Shown: positions 39,434-47,609 of the stretch, one piece after another
Layout of the letters: each line of letters begins with the position of its first letter
Position numbering within the stretch: the first letter of the stretch is position 1
Source of the DNA: Sorangium sp025924095
GTDB taxonomy: Bacteria; Myxococcota_A; Polyangia; Polyangiales; Polyangiaceae
Direction: 5' to 3'
NCBI RefSeq assembly: GCF_051521505.1
Contig: NZ_CP150356.1
Location: 6,510,001 to 6,574,000 of the forward strand
Length of the DNA: 64,000 nt
Made by a program: the position numbers and the translations under genes
The notes under the pieces: generated by a model
The model's input: only the letters and a program-made list of their open reading frames with translations
What the model was told of the DNA's origin: nothing
Database searches by the model: none

Positions 39434-39961
39434 GCAGAGAAACAAAGAAGCACTCTGCGCCTGCTTTGGTGTTAACACGATCCGTGATTCTAGGGCGTTT
39501 CCCTCGCGGCGCCAACCACAACTTCCACAACAGCTTCCGTTCTCACTCCCCCTCCCGTTCCCCTCCACCTACCCTATTCCCCTCCTCCCCATCCGGCAAC
39601 TGCGTATCCGCGCGATCCCGACACGGCCCCCGGTGCGCCTCGGGCGCACGACGTCGCCGCCTTGCGGACACATCCTCAGCGGCGCCCGCACAAGGAGGTG
39701 ACGTGCGCCCTGAAATCGCCGTACCGCATCGCACACCGCGAGCGCCCGTCATCGGTTGTTCTGCGGGGCAGGCGGCTCGTGCACGCCTCTGCCGCGCCTG
39801 ATGGCCCGGCGCTTCCGCCGAACATTCCGCCTGGGTCGTCCAGACGAGGCGCGACATCGTCGCGGTGAGTCGCTAGCATCGCCTCGGGGTATCACCGATG
39901 TCGCGGTTCAGCGGCATCGTCTCGACGCGCGCTTGTCGCGGACGAACAGAGGAGAACTGCC
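39434..39961. other. Divergent intergenic region, ATPase / sugar-binding gene
   Basis: 528 bases; the ATPase frame stays open in the first 135 but without a convincing start. Composition here is C/T-rich and less G+C rich than neighbours (tcactccccctcccgttccc). A perfect palindrome, gtgttaacac, sits at 39469-39478. Both divergent promoters, and possibly an operator shared by them, must lie here. Confidence 0.5.
39469..39478. promoter_or_regulatory. Perfect palindrome gtgttaacac ahead of the ATPase gene
   Basis: The ten-base palindrome lies 36 bases before the GTG 39433 start, within a patch of lower G+C content (tttggtgttaacacgatccg). It may be an operator or overlap a promoter core. Its placement supports the internal GTG start over the one at 39568. 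Confidence 0.3.
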
Positions 39962-40984
39962 GTGAATCATCACAAGGGTCTCTGGAAGCTCGCGTGTGCA
40001 GCGTTCGCCATGCTGTCGATGGCGTGGATCGCAGGCTGCGATCAGGGAGGTGGGGGCGAGGTCGTTGACAACGGCAACAGCAAAGTCAGCCAGGACACGG
40101 CCAAGGTCGTCAAGCTAGCGTTCGTGACGAGCGGCTCCAGCGAGTTCTGGAAGATCGCGCTGGCCGGCGTCCACAAGTACGAGCAAGAGGCCAAGATTCA
40201 AGTTGACATCAAGATGCCGCCCAACGGCACACCCGAGGAGCAGAACCAGATCCTCGAGAGCCTCGCCAGCCAGGGCTACGACGCCATCGGCGTGACCGTC
40301 CTCGCGCCGAACGATCAGGTGGCCGTGCTCAACAAGGTCGCCGAGAAGGTCAAGCTGATCACGTTCGACTCCGATGCTCCGAAGTCGAACCGGCTGCTCT
40401 ACATCGGCACGAACAACTACGAGGCCGGCAAGGCGCTCGGGAACGAGATCGTGAAGCTCCTGCCGAACGGCGGGAAGATGGCCGTCTTCGTCGGCATGTT
40501 CGCCGTCGACAACGCCACCCAGCGCCTCAAGGGCATCCACGACGCGGTCACCCCCCACAACATCCAGATCGTCGACAAGCGCGAGGACAACGGCGATCGC
40601 GCCAAGGCGCGCGCGAACGTGGAGGACATCCTCAACGCCCACCCGGACCTCAACGTCGCGACGGGCCTCTGGTCGTACAACGGGCCGGCCATCGTCGCCG
40701 CCGTCGAGGCGCTCGGGAAGAAAGGCAAGGTCATCCCGGCCGTGTTCGATGAAGAGGACGCGACGCTCAGCGGCATCGAGAACGACACCGTCGCCTGCAC
40801 CGTCGTGCAGAAGCCGTTCCAGTTCGGTTACCTGTCGAGCAAGTGGATGCACGACCTCGCCACCAAGGGCGACGCGGCCATCGCCGCCATTCCCCCGAAC
40901 AAGATGGTCGACACCGGCGTCGACGTGATCAACAAGCAAAACGTCACGGACTTCAAGGCCAGGCTCGTCGAGCTGAAGAAGTAG
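39962..40984 (+). CDS. Sugar ABC transporter substrate-binding lipoprotein
   Basis: A 340-residue binding protein of the ribose/xylose class (Peripla_BP_4 fold). It starts at GTG 39962 behind AGAGGAGAA; the signal peptide ends IAGC (lipid Cys26). Two lobes are visible: FVTSGSSEFWKIALAGVHKY with EEQNQILESLASQGYDAIGV, and NGGKMAVFVGMFAVDNATQR with later PAVFDEEDATLSGI. It should capture a sugar or polyol in the periplasm and deliver it to the permease encoded two genes on. It is the first gene of a three-gene operon; a hairpin follows it. Confidence 0.92.
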   Translation: MNHHKGLWKLACAAFAMLSMAWIAGCDQGGGGEVVDNGNSKVSQDTAKVVKLAFVTSGSSEFWKIALAGVHKYEQEAKIQVDIKMPPNGTPEEQNQILESLASQGYDAIGVTVLAPNDQVAVLNKVAEKVKLITFDSDAPKSNRLLYIGTNNYEAGKALGNEIVKLLPNGGKMAVFVGMFAVDNATQRLKGIHDAVTPHNIQIVDKREDNGDRAKARANVEDILNAHPDLNVATGLWSYNGPAIVAAVEALGKKGKVIPAVFDEEDATLSGIENDTVACTVVQKPFQFGYLSSKWMHDLATKGDAAIAAIPPNKMVDTGVDVINKQNVTDFKARLVELKK

Positions 40985-40998
40985 CCCGTCCCCCGGCG

Positions 40999-41029
40999 GC
41001 TCGAGCGACGGCCACCTCCGCGCTCGAGC
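40999..41029 (+). promoter_or_regulatory. Intercistronic hairpin after the binding-protein gene
   Basis: Arms gctcgagcg and cgctcgagc are perfectly complementary over a 13-base loop, in the 59-base gap between the binding-protein stop and the ATPase start. In ABC operons such hairpins often keep binding-protein mRNA more abundant than the downstream genes; that role here is inferred. Confidence 0.45.
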
Positions 41030-41043
41030 GCTCGCTCCTGCGG

Positions 41044-42639
41044 ATGACGCTCACCCCCGATTCTCCCCCCGTCCCCCTGCTCGCGATGCGCGGGATCGTC
41101 AAGCGCTTCCCGGGCGTCACCGCGCTGGCCGGCGTCTCTCTCTCCCTGCGCGCCGGCGAGGTGCTCGCGGTCGTGGGAGAGAACGGCGCGGGCAAGAGCA
41201 CGCTCATGAAGATCCTCGGCGGGGCGTGCGCCCCCGACGAGGGGCAGATCGTCATCGACGGGGCGCCCGTCGCGCTGCGCGGGGTGCGCGAGGCCAGGCG
41301 CCTCGGCGTCGCGCTGATCCATCAGGAGCTGATGCTCGCGCCGAACCTCGATATCGCCGCGAACATCTTCCTCGGCAACGAGGGGTCGAGCGGCCGCCTG
41401 CTGGTCCCGCTGCGGCGCGAGGAGCTGAGCACGAGGGCGGCGGCGCTGATGAGGCGCGTCGGCCTCTCGCTGCCGCAGGCCACGCCCGTCTCGGCGCTCA
41501 CCGCGGGGCAGATGCAGATGGTCGAGATCGCCAAGGCGCTCTCGGTGAACGCGCGGATCATCATCATGGACGAGCCGACGTCATCGCTCACCGCGGGCGA
41601 GTCGCGGGAGCTCTTCGCGATCGTCCGCAAGCTCCGCGAAGACGGGATCGGCATCATCTACATCTCCCACCGCATGGACGACGTGATGAGCCTCGCCGAC
41701 CGGATCGCCGTGCTGCGCGACGGCAGGCACGTCGGCGACCTCCCGCGGGCCGAGGCGACGCACGACAGGATCGTCACGATGATGGTCGGGCGGGAGCTCA
41801 GCGGCCGCTACTTCCCGGAGAAGCGCGAACGCCCGCCGCGCGAGCCCGCGCTCGTGGTGAGCGACCTCCTCGTGCCCGGCGCCCCCGCGGGCGTGAGCTT
41901 CACCGCGCTCGCCGGGGAGGTCCTCGGGTTCGCGGGGCTCGTCGGCTCGGGGCGCACCGAGCTGATGCAGGCGATCTTCGGGGCGACCCGGGCGCTCGGC
42001 GGCGCGATGACGCTCGGGGGAGCGCCCTACCTGCCGCGCTCGACGCGCGACGCCATCGACCGCGGCGTGTGCCTCGCGCCCGAGGATCGCAAGCGGCACG
42101 GGCTCGTGCTCCCGATGACGCTCGTCGAGAACACGTCGCTGCCGAGCCTCGCCCGCTACAGCCGCTGGGGGTGGCTCCGCCGCGAGGCCGAGCGCCGCGT
42201 GGCGCGCGACGAGGTCGCGCGGCTCCGCATCAAGACGCCGACGCTCGACCAGCGGGCGGTGAACCTCTCCGGCGGCAACCAGCAGAAGGTCGTCCTCGGG
42301 AAATGGCTGTCGATGAGCCCCCGCATCCTCATCCTGGACGAGCCGACCCGGGGAATCGACGTGGGCACCAAGGCCGAGATCTACCGGCACATGGCCGCGC
42401 TGGTCGACGAGGGGATGACCCTCCTGATGGTCAGCTCCGACATGGAGGAGATCCTCGGCATGAGCGATCGCGTCGTCGTCATGCACGAGCGGCGGATCCG
42501 GGGCGTGCTCCCGCGCGAGGGGCTGACCCAGGAGCGCATCGCCGCGCTGATGACGGGGAGCGCGGGAGTCACGGGAGTCACGGGAGTCACGGGAGTCACG
42601 GGAGTCACGGGAGTCACGGGAGGTGAGGTGGCGGTATGA
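41044..42639 (+). CDS. Sugar ABC transporter, double ATP-binding protein
   Basis: A 531-residue tandem ATPase (RbsA/MglA type). First domain: Walker A GENGAGKST, then signature LTAGQMQMVEIAKAL (Q-loop region HQELMLAPN) and Walker B IIIMDEPTSSL. Second domain: degenerate Walker A GLVGSGRTEL, signature LSGGNQQKVVLGKWL and Walker B ILILDEPTRGI. ATG 41044 matches the family N-terminus (LLAMRGIVKRFPGV). The C-terminus is unusual: six GVT tripeptides in a row encoded by a 9-base repeat, then GGEVAV. The stop overlaps the permease start (ATGA), so translation is coupled. It energises sugar import. Confidence 0.94.
   Translation: MTLTPDSPPVPLLAMRGIVKRFPGVTALAGVSLSLRAGEVLAVVGENGAGKSTLMKILGGACAPDEGQIVIDGAPVALRGVREARRLGVALIHQELMLAPNLDIAANIFLGNEGSSGRLLVPLRREELSTRAAALMRRVGLSLPQATPVSALTAGQMQMVEIAKALSVNARIIIMDEPTSSLTAGESRELFAIVRKLREDGIGIIYISHRMDDVMSLADRIAVLRDGRHVGDLPRAEATHDRIVTMMVGRELSGRYFPEKRERPPREPALVVSDLLVPGAPAGVSFTALAGEVLGFAGLVGSGRTELMQAIFGATRALGGAMTLGGAPYLPRSTRDAIDRGVCLAPEDRKRHGLVLPMTLVENTSLPSLARYSRWGWLRREAERRVARDEVARLRIKTPTLDQRAVNLSGGNQQKVVLGKWLSMSPRILILDEPTRGIDVGTKAEIYRHMAALVDEGMTLLMVSSDMEEILGMSDRVVVMHERRIRGVLPREGLTQERIAALMTGSAGVTGVTGVTGVTGVTGVTGGEVAV
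42564..42617 (+). repeat. Six perfect 9-bp tandem repeats at the ATPase 3' end
   Basis: The unit gggagtcac is repeated six times without a mismatch, encoding (Gly-Val-Thr)6 at the protein's C-terminus. Copy-number changes keep the frame. The array ends just before the permease ribosome site (gggaggtgagg), so length changes would alter the spacing upstream of that site only slightly. Confidence 0.92.
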
Positions 42640-43709
42640 AGCGTGAGCTGGGCATGAGCCTCGTGCTCGTCGTGATGTGCGCGGGGCTCTGGATCTCGAA
42701 CCCCGACTTCCTCGGACAGTCCAACGTCGTCAACACCTCCCGGCAGATCTCGATGCTCGGCATCTTCGCCCTGGGCATGGGGCTCGTCATCATCACCGGC
42801 GGCATCGACCTGTCGATCGGCTCGGTCATCGGCCTCACGGGCGTCCTGCTCGCCAAGCTCTCGTCGTCCGGGATGGGGTGCCTCGGCTACCCGCTCTGGG
42901 TCGGCGTGCCGGTGGCGCTCGCCGCCGCGGTGCTTGTGGGGCTCGCGCAGGGGCTCCTGATCACGCGGCTCAAGCTGCAGCCGTTCGTCGTCACGCTCGG
43001 CGGCATGCTGCTCGTCCGCGGCCTGTCGCAGGCGGTGGCGGAGGGCGGAACGCTGAGCTTCGGCGACTCGCCGTTCCTCCGCCTCGCCAACGGCGGGCTC
43101 CTGCACGTCGGCGGCGACGCGCTGATCCCTTACCCGGTCGTCATCTTCGCCGCGGTCCTCGCGGCCGGCGCCTACGTCCTGCATTTCACCGTGCTCGGGC
43201 GCTACATGTTCGCGCTCGGCGGCAACCGCGAGGCCGCCGAGTACTCGGGCATCAACGTGAACCGGGTGGAGGTCCTGACGTACGTCATCTCGTCGGCGAC
43301 GGGCGGCATCGCCGGCGTCTGCTACGCGTCCTACATCGGCCAGATGTCGCAGCAGGTCGGCATGGGCTACGAGCTCTACGCGATCGCCGGCGCCGTGCTC
43401 GGCGGCTGCTCGCTGCGCGGCGGCGAGGGCAGCGCGCTCGGGATCCTCATCGGCGCGGCGATCATGCGGGTCATCGACAACGGCATCAACATGTTCCAGG
43501 TCCGCTACAGCGACGGCGGCGTCCGGCGCATCTGGCGCCTCGACCCGAACTGGACGTTCATCATCATCGGCGCGGTCATCCTCATCGCGGTCGTCTTCGA
43601 CCAGGTTGTGCACATCGTCCAGGAGCAGCGGCGCGTGCGGCGCACCGCCGCGGCGAGCGCCGCGCCGCCGAGCCCGCTCGAGGCGCCCCCCACCGCCGGC
43701 GCCGGGTAG
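42636..43709 (+). CDS. Sugar ABC transporter permease
   Basis: A 357-residue inner-membrane protein of the RbsC/BPD_transp_2 family with about eight to ten helices. MGLVIITGGIDLSIGSVIGL and the LQPFVVTLGGMLLVRGL loop are highly characteristic, as is YAIAGAVLGGCSLRGGEG before the final helices. ATG 42636 overlaps the ATPase stop by four bases. The substrate set by the binding protein is probably a monosaccharide; the sequence does not identify it. The polar C-terminal 45 residues are Ala/Pro-rich. Its stop is only 13 bases from the stop of the convergent STAS fusion gene. Confidence 0.94.
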   Translation: MKRELGMSLVLVVMCAGLWISNPDFLGQSNVVNTSRQISMLGIFALGMGLVIITGGIDLSIGSVIGLTGVLLAKLSSSGMGCLGYPLWVGVPVALAAAVLVGLAQGLLITRLKLQPFVVTLGGMLLVRGLSQAVAEGGTLSFGDSPFLRLANGGLLHVGGDALIPYPVVIFAAVLAAGAYVLHFTVLGRYMFALGGNREAAEYSGINVNRVEVLTYVISSATGGIAGVCYASYIGQMSQQVGMGYELYAIAGAVLGGCSLRGGEGSALGILIGAAIMRVIDNGINMFQVRYSDGGVRRIWRLDPNWTFIIIGAVILIAVVFDQVVHIVQEQRRVRRTAAASAAPPSPLEAPPTAGAG

Positions 43710-43722
43710 CCGCCCGCCGGGA

Positions 43723-46143
43723 TCAGCCGCGCGTCGCCGTGCGGCGGCGCGCCCTCGCGAGCGCGTAGCGGAAGCCGCGCGCCAGGTTCGCCTGCGTCAC
43801 CATCGCGCCGACGTCCAGGCCCTGAGCGACCATCATCTGCGCGGCCTCCGGCCTCATGCCGACGAGCACCGCCTCGGCGCCGAGCAGCGCGGCCGCCTGC
43901 GCCGCCTTCACGAGCTGCGACGCCGCCGACGCGTCCACGACCGCCATCCCGGTGACGTCGATCAGCACGACGCGCGCGCGCTGAGCGTCGATCGCGCGGA
44001 GCATCGACTCGATGAAGTCGCCGGAGCGCTCGGCGTCCATGACGCCCACCACGGGCATCACCAGGATGCCGTCCGCGATCGGCACGACGGGGCTCGAGAG
44101 CTGGCGGATCGTCTGGAGCATCGCCGCCTGCTGCTCGTTGGCGCGCTCGAGCGCCGCGCTCCGCTCGGAGGTGCGGCGGAACAGCCGGGCGTTCTCGACG
44201 CCGACCGCCACCGTGCCGGCGACGCGGACCAGGAATGACACGTCGCCCTGCCGGCACGCTCCGCTGTGACGGCTGCTCAGGACGAGGGCGCCGAGGACGG
44301 TGCCCCGGGCCTGCAGGGGCAAGGCGACGGCGGTGCGCGCGCCGGCGTGGGGAGGAGGCAGGGCGGCGTCCGCGCGCGCCTCGCCCTCGTCAGGGTCGAT
44401 CACGAGCGGGCTGCCCGCCTCGATCGCGCGGGCCACGAGCGAGCCCGCCGGGATCGAGACCTGGTCCTCGATGACGGAGCGCGAGGGGGGCGGGAACCCG
44501 ATCAGCAGGATCTCCAGCGCAGGAGCGACCGACGGGCCCCGACCGCCCTGCCCGACGGCGACGCGGCGGGCCGCGTCGAGCGTGAGGTAGTCGCTCAGCG
44601 TCGTGGACCACGGCGTCCGCTCGAGGGTGACGCAATCGACGCCGGTGTGGACGACGCGCGAGGGCGGCAGCTCGGCGAGGGTCGGCTCGATGCCCTGCGT
44701 GATCATCCGGTGGATGACCTCGACGGCGCGGAAGCCCATGTCGTGCTCGCGCTGGACGATCGTCGCGTGGATCGCGCCCTGCCGGAGCAGGGCGACCGTG
44801 CCGGCCATGAGATCGAACCCGACGACCTTCAGCTCTCCGGCCCTGCCGAGGGCCCGCGCCGAGAGCCCCCAGGACGGCCCGTTGTCGGCGGCGGCCCCGA
44901 AGGCGCCGGCGACGTCGGGCCGCGCCTCGAGCGCCGCCGTGGCGAGCCGCGTCCCGGCCGCCTGATCCCAGTCGCACGCGAGGGTCGGCAGCACCGTGAG
45001 GTTCGACCCGAGCGCGGCTGCGCAGAAGCCCTCGACGCGCTCGCGGACGCCCAGCGCGAGGTCCACGGCGCCGAGGGCCGCGACGACGCCGCCGCCCGGG
45101 AGCAGCCGCTTCATCATCTCGGCCGCCAGCCTGCCCGACGCCACGTTGTCCGTCCCGATGTAGAGCGGCGCCCGGCTGCCCGGGATCGGCGGCGTGTCGA
45201 TCACGACGACCGGGATGGCCACCTCCGCGGCCTGCCGGAACGCCTCCTCCGCGCTCTCGGGGTTGGCGGGCGCGATGAGGATGCCGGACACCCGCCGGCG
45301 GATCGCCTCGTCGAGCAGGGCGCGCTGCGAGCCCTCGCCCTGGCCGCCGTGGCCGGTCCGGTAGTCCACGGTGACGCCCAGGGGCCGCGCGGCGCTGTCG
45401 GCGCCGGCGCGGACGTTCTGCCAGTAGGTCGTCGGCTCCGACGCCGGGGCCCGGTACACGCGGGCGCGGCGGTCGCCCCGGCCAGGCGCGAGGCTGTCTT
45501 CCTCTAGCAGCCACAGCTCGACGGTGCTCCAGTCCGGATCGAGCTGCACGCTCTTGATACCGTGAGCGATGGTCTCGATGAGGTCGTGCAGCTCGACGGT
45601 CGTGCCCACCGCGTTCATCAGCCTCTCGAAGAGGCGGATCTCCTGCGCCGAGCTCGCCTTGTCGTCATAGAGCCGGTGGCGCTCCAGCGCGTCGCCAGCG
45701 CTGTCCGCGAGGACCTCGATCGTGGCGCGGCGCGCCTCGTCCGGAGACTCCCGGGTCGCCTGCTCGACGGCGAGGTAGCCGACCGGTTCACCGTACATCT
45801 GGATGGGCGCGACGAGCATGCCGGCCCCCTCCGGGACGGCGCCGCCGATCTCGAGCGCGAAGGGCAGGTACGCCCGATACCACGCGCGCGCATCGACGAC
45901 GTAGCTCCCGCGCACGGCCTCGGGCGTCGCGTGGGCGAGCGCGGCCCCGTCGCCGGCGAGCACCGGCGCGACCGGCATGTGCGAACCGTGTCCAGGAGGC
46001 GCGTCGAACCCGACCAGCGCGCGCGCCACGAAGCGGTCGCCCTCGCGGACGAGCAGGCTGCCGCGCGGCGCGCGCGAGAGGATGGCCATGGCCCGCCGCA
46101 CGATCTGCTGCAGGACGGCGAGGAGGTCGGGCACCTTGAGCAT
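43723..46143 (-). CDS. Cytoplasmic GAF - sugar-binding PBP - GAF - STAS fusion regulator
   Basis: An 806-residue protein without signal peptide or membrane helix. Residues about 10-160 and 540-655 look like GAF domains (VGYLAVEQATRES; RGTVLGALVLSSRHSG). Between them, residues 237-510 form a periplasmic-binding-protein fold (LDEAIRRRVSGILIAPANPE; APLYIGTDNVASGRLAAEMM; HTGVDCVTLE), resembling the binding lipoprotein at 39962. A coiled coil (652-680) leads to an RsbR-type STAS domain (685-795; VLIDVTGMAVVDASAASQLV, LLGAEAVLVGMRPEAAQ). It should sense an intracellular ligand, probably a sugar, and relay it through the STAS output. A small hairpin (46189-46207) precedes the gene. Convergent with the importer operon. 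Confidence 0.88.
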   Translation of the reverse strand: MLKVPDLLAVLQQIVRRAMAILSRAPRGSLLVREGDRFVARALVGFDAPPGHGSHMPVAPVLAGDGAALAHATPEAVRGSYVVDARAWYRAYLPFALEIGGAVPEGAGMLVAPIQMYGEPVGYLAVEQATRESPDEARRATIEVLADSAGDALERHRLYDDKASSAQEIRLFERLMNAVGTTVELHDLIETIAHGIKSVQLDPDWSTVELWLLEEDSLAPGRGDRRARVYRAPASEPTTYWQNVRAGADSAARPLGVTVDYRTGHGGQGEGSQRALLDEAIRRRVSGILIAPANPESAEEAFRQAAEVAIPVVVIDTPPIPGSRAPLYIGTDNVASGRLAAEMMKRLLPGGGVVAALGAVDLALGVRERVEGFCAAALGSNLTVLPTLACDWDQAAGTRLATAALEARPDVAGAFGAAADNGPSWGLSARALGRAGELKVVGFDLMAGTVALLRQGAIHATIVQREHDMGFRAVEVIHRMITQGIEPTLAELPPSRVVHTGVDCVTLERTPWSTTLSDYLTLDAARRVAVGQGGRGPSVAPALEILLIGFPPPSRSVIEDQVSIPAGSLVARAIEAGSPLVIDPDEGEARADAALPPPHAGARTAVALPLQARGTVLGALVLSSRHSGACRQGDVSFLVRVAGTVAVGVENARLFRRTSERSAALERANEQQAAMLQTIRQLSSPVVPIADGILVMPVVGVMDAERSGDFIESMLRAIDAQRARVVLIDVTGMAVVDASAASQLVKAAQAAALLGAEAVLVGMRPEAAQMMVAQGLDVGAMVTQANLARGFRYALARARRRTATRG

Positions 46144-46453
46144 GCGGGCGTACCGAGGGGCCGTAACGAGGCGCGCTGAGCTGGTTTACAAGGCGCGAAA
46201 CGCCTTGCCTCTTTCAAGATCGCTCCGTGCCTCGCGACGACCGCAGCATGGATCTCGCCTGAATCCGACCAAGCTTCAACTGGTTCGCGCTTTATCCGAT
46301 CAGAGAAGCGTGCGCCGCAGCCGGGCACGCTCTCGGGCCTCATCCCATCGATCCCATCAACACACATCCTCGCAGGGCCTGCTCACGCTCCGTCGCCCGC
46401 CGGCACGCGTCATGTCCTGTCCGGGTCCAGTCAGCAGAACCACAGGGAGCCGG
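46144..46453. other. Intergenic region upstream of the STAS fusion gene
   Basis: 310 bases between the start of the STAS fusion gene and the 3' end of the FG-GAP gene, both on the minus strand. The part nearest the fusion gene is its promoter zone and contains a hairpin; AT-richer text (ggtttacaaggcg, ctttcaagatcgc, ccaagcttcaactgg) runs from 46180 to 46285. No gene was recognised. Confidence 0.45.
46189..46207. promoter_or_regulatory. 7-bp inverted repeat upstream of the STAS fusion gene
   Basis: caaggcg and cgccttg flank a five-base loop (cgaaa), 46 bases before ATG 46143. It may be a dimeric-regulator operator or an mRNA leader hairpin; no partner was identified. Confidence 0.25.
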
Positions 46454-47590
46454 CTACGGCGACACGGCCGAGCCGAAGCGCTCTTCGCTCATGCCGCCCG
46501 CGCCTTGCAGCGACGCCTGCGCGGTGTCACCGAGGTCGCCGCCGAGAAAGACGAGCACCTCTCTGCCGCCGCCGAAGGCCACGACGACGTCCCCGAGCCC
46601 GTCACGGTTGAAGTCGCCCGCGCGCGAGATCTCCGTCTCCGCCGTGCCCGTGCGCCGCGGGCTCATCGCGGCGTCGGGCTCCATGTCGAGGCTCGCGCCG
46701 CCGCGGTACACGTACACCTTGCCGGAGAGGCCGACCGCCGGCGCGCCGACCAGCATCTCCGCGAAGCCGTCCCCGTCCAGGTCCCCGCTCGACGACACCG
46801 TCTGACCGAAGCGATCGGGCTGCGCTTCGCCCTGGAGCTCCAGATCGGCGGTCGTGTCGAGCTCCTCTCCTGGCCCGCCGAGGAACAGGAAGGCCATGCT
46901 CCTCATCGGATCTCCCACGAGCAGGTCGGCAAACCCATCACCGTTGACGTCGCCCGCGCCCACCGATCGTCCTAGCTCGCCCTCGCCGTCGCCGACCAGC
47001 AGGCCGTCAGGCACGGTGTCGAGCGCGCCGGCCGAGCCGAAATAGACATAGACGCGCTGGCTGCCAGGCGCCCCGACGGCGATGTCCGAGAAGCCGTCTC
47101 CGTTGAAGTCCGCCGAGGCGACCGAGGCGCCGAACTCGCTGTTGCTCTGCACCCCCGCGAGCATCGCGTCGGTGACGGCATCGAAGCCCCCGGCGCCGCC
47201 CCGAAAAACGTAGGCGTTGCCCGGCTCACCGAAGTTGGGACCGGACCCCGGCGCGCCGACCACGAGGTCTGCGTAGCCGTCTCCGTCGAGGTCCCCCGAG
47301 GCCAGCGCGTCGCCGAACCTGCGCTCATCGCCCGTCAGGCTCCCCGAGATGTCCTGGATCGCGGACCAGGCCCCGGGCTCCGCTGCGCTCCCGAACACCA
47401 CGCGAACCATGCCCCTGAAATCCGCGAAGGCCGTGCCCGAGAGGACGGCGTCGGCGGAGCCCTCCAGATCGGCGCCCGGCTTCCAGCGCGTCTCCGCCGT
47501 CGTCTCGGCCTCGAGGAGCGCGGCGAACGATGGAGCTGCTGCGCGCGCCGGCGTCACGACGATCCTCGCCGCCCGCAAGGAGCGGCTCAT
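46454..47590 (-). CDS. FG-GAP repeat protein
   Basis: A 378-residue protein composed of about five FG-GAP/integrin-alpha-type repeats forming a beta-propeller. Each carries a Ca-binding loop of the DxDGDGxxD kind (ASGDLDGDGYADLVVGAPG; ASADFNGDGFSDIAVGAPGS; GAGDVNGDGFADLLVGDP; SSGDLDGDGFAEMLVGAP). The N-terminus lacks a clear signal peptide, and ATG 47590 has no good ribosome site, so the true start may differ. It follows the lipoprotein gene by 19 bases on the same strand and is probably cotranscribed. Cell-surface adhesion or scaffold role is inferred from the family. Confidence 0.85.
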   Translation of the reverse strand: MSRSLRAARIVVTPARAAAPSFAALLEAETTAETRWKPGADLEGSADAVLSGTAFADFRGMVRVVFGSAAEPGAWSAIQDISGSLTGDERRFGDALASGDLDGDGYADLVVGAPGSGPNFGEPGNAYVFRGGAGGFDAVTDAMLAGVQSNSEFGASVASADFNGDGFSDIAVGAPGSQRVYVYFGSAGALDTVPDGLLVGDGEGELGRSVGAGDVNGDGFADLLVGDPMRSMAFLFLGGPGEELDTTADLELQGEAQPDRFGQTVSSSGDLDGDGFAEMLVGAPAVGLSGKVYVYRGGASLDMEPDAAMSPRRTGTAETEISRAGDFNRDGLGDVVVAFGGGREVLVFLGGDLGDTAQASLQGAGGMSEERFGSAVSP

Positions 47591-47609
47591 ACTAAAGAGA
47601 GGCCGGCGC

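Noticed and set aside
42564..42617. Repeat array as CRISPR or phase-variation switch
   Set aside because: Nine-base units without spacers and in frame with the ATPase, so it cannot switch the gene off by frameshift.
44266..45507. Plus-strand frame inside the STAS fusion gene
   Set aside because: Antisense shadow of a gene with well-supported GAF, PBP and STAS motifs.
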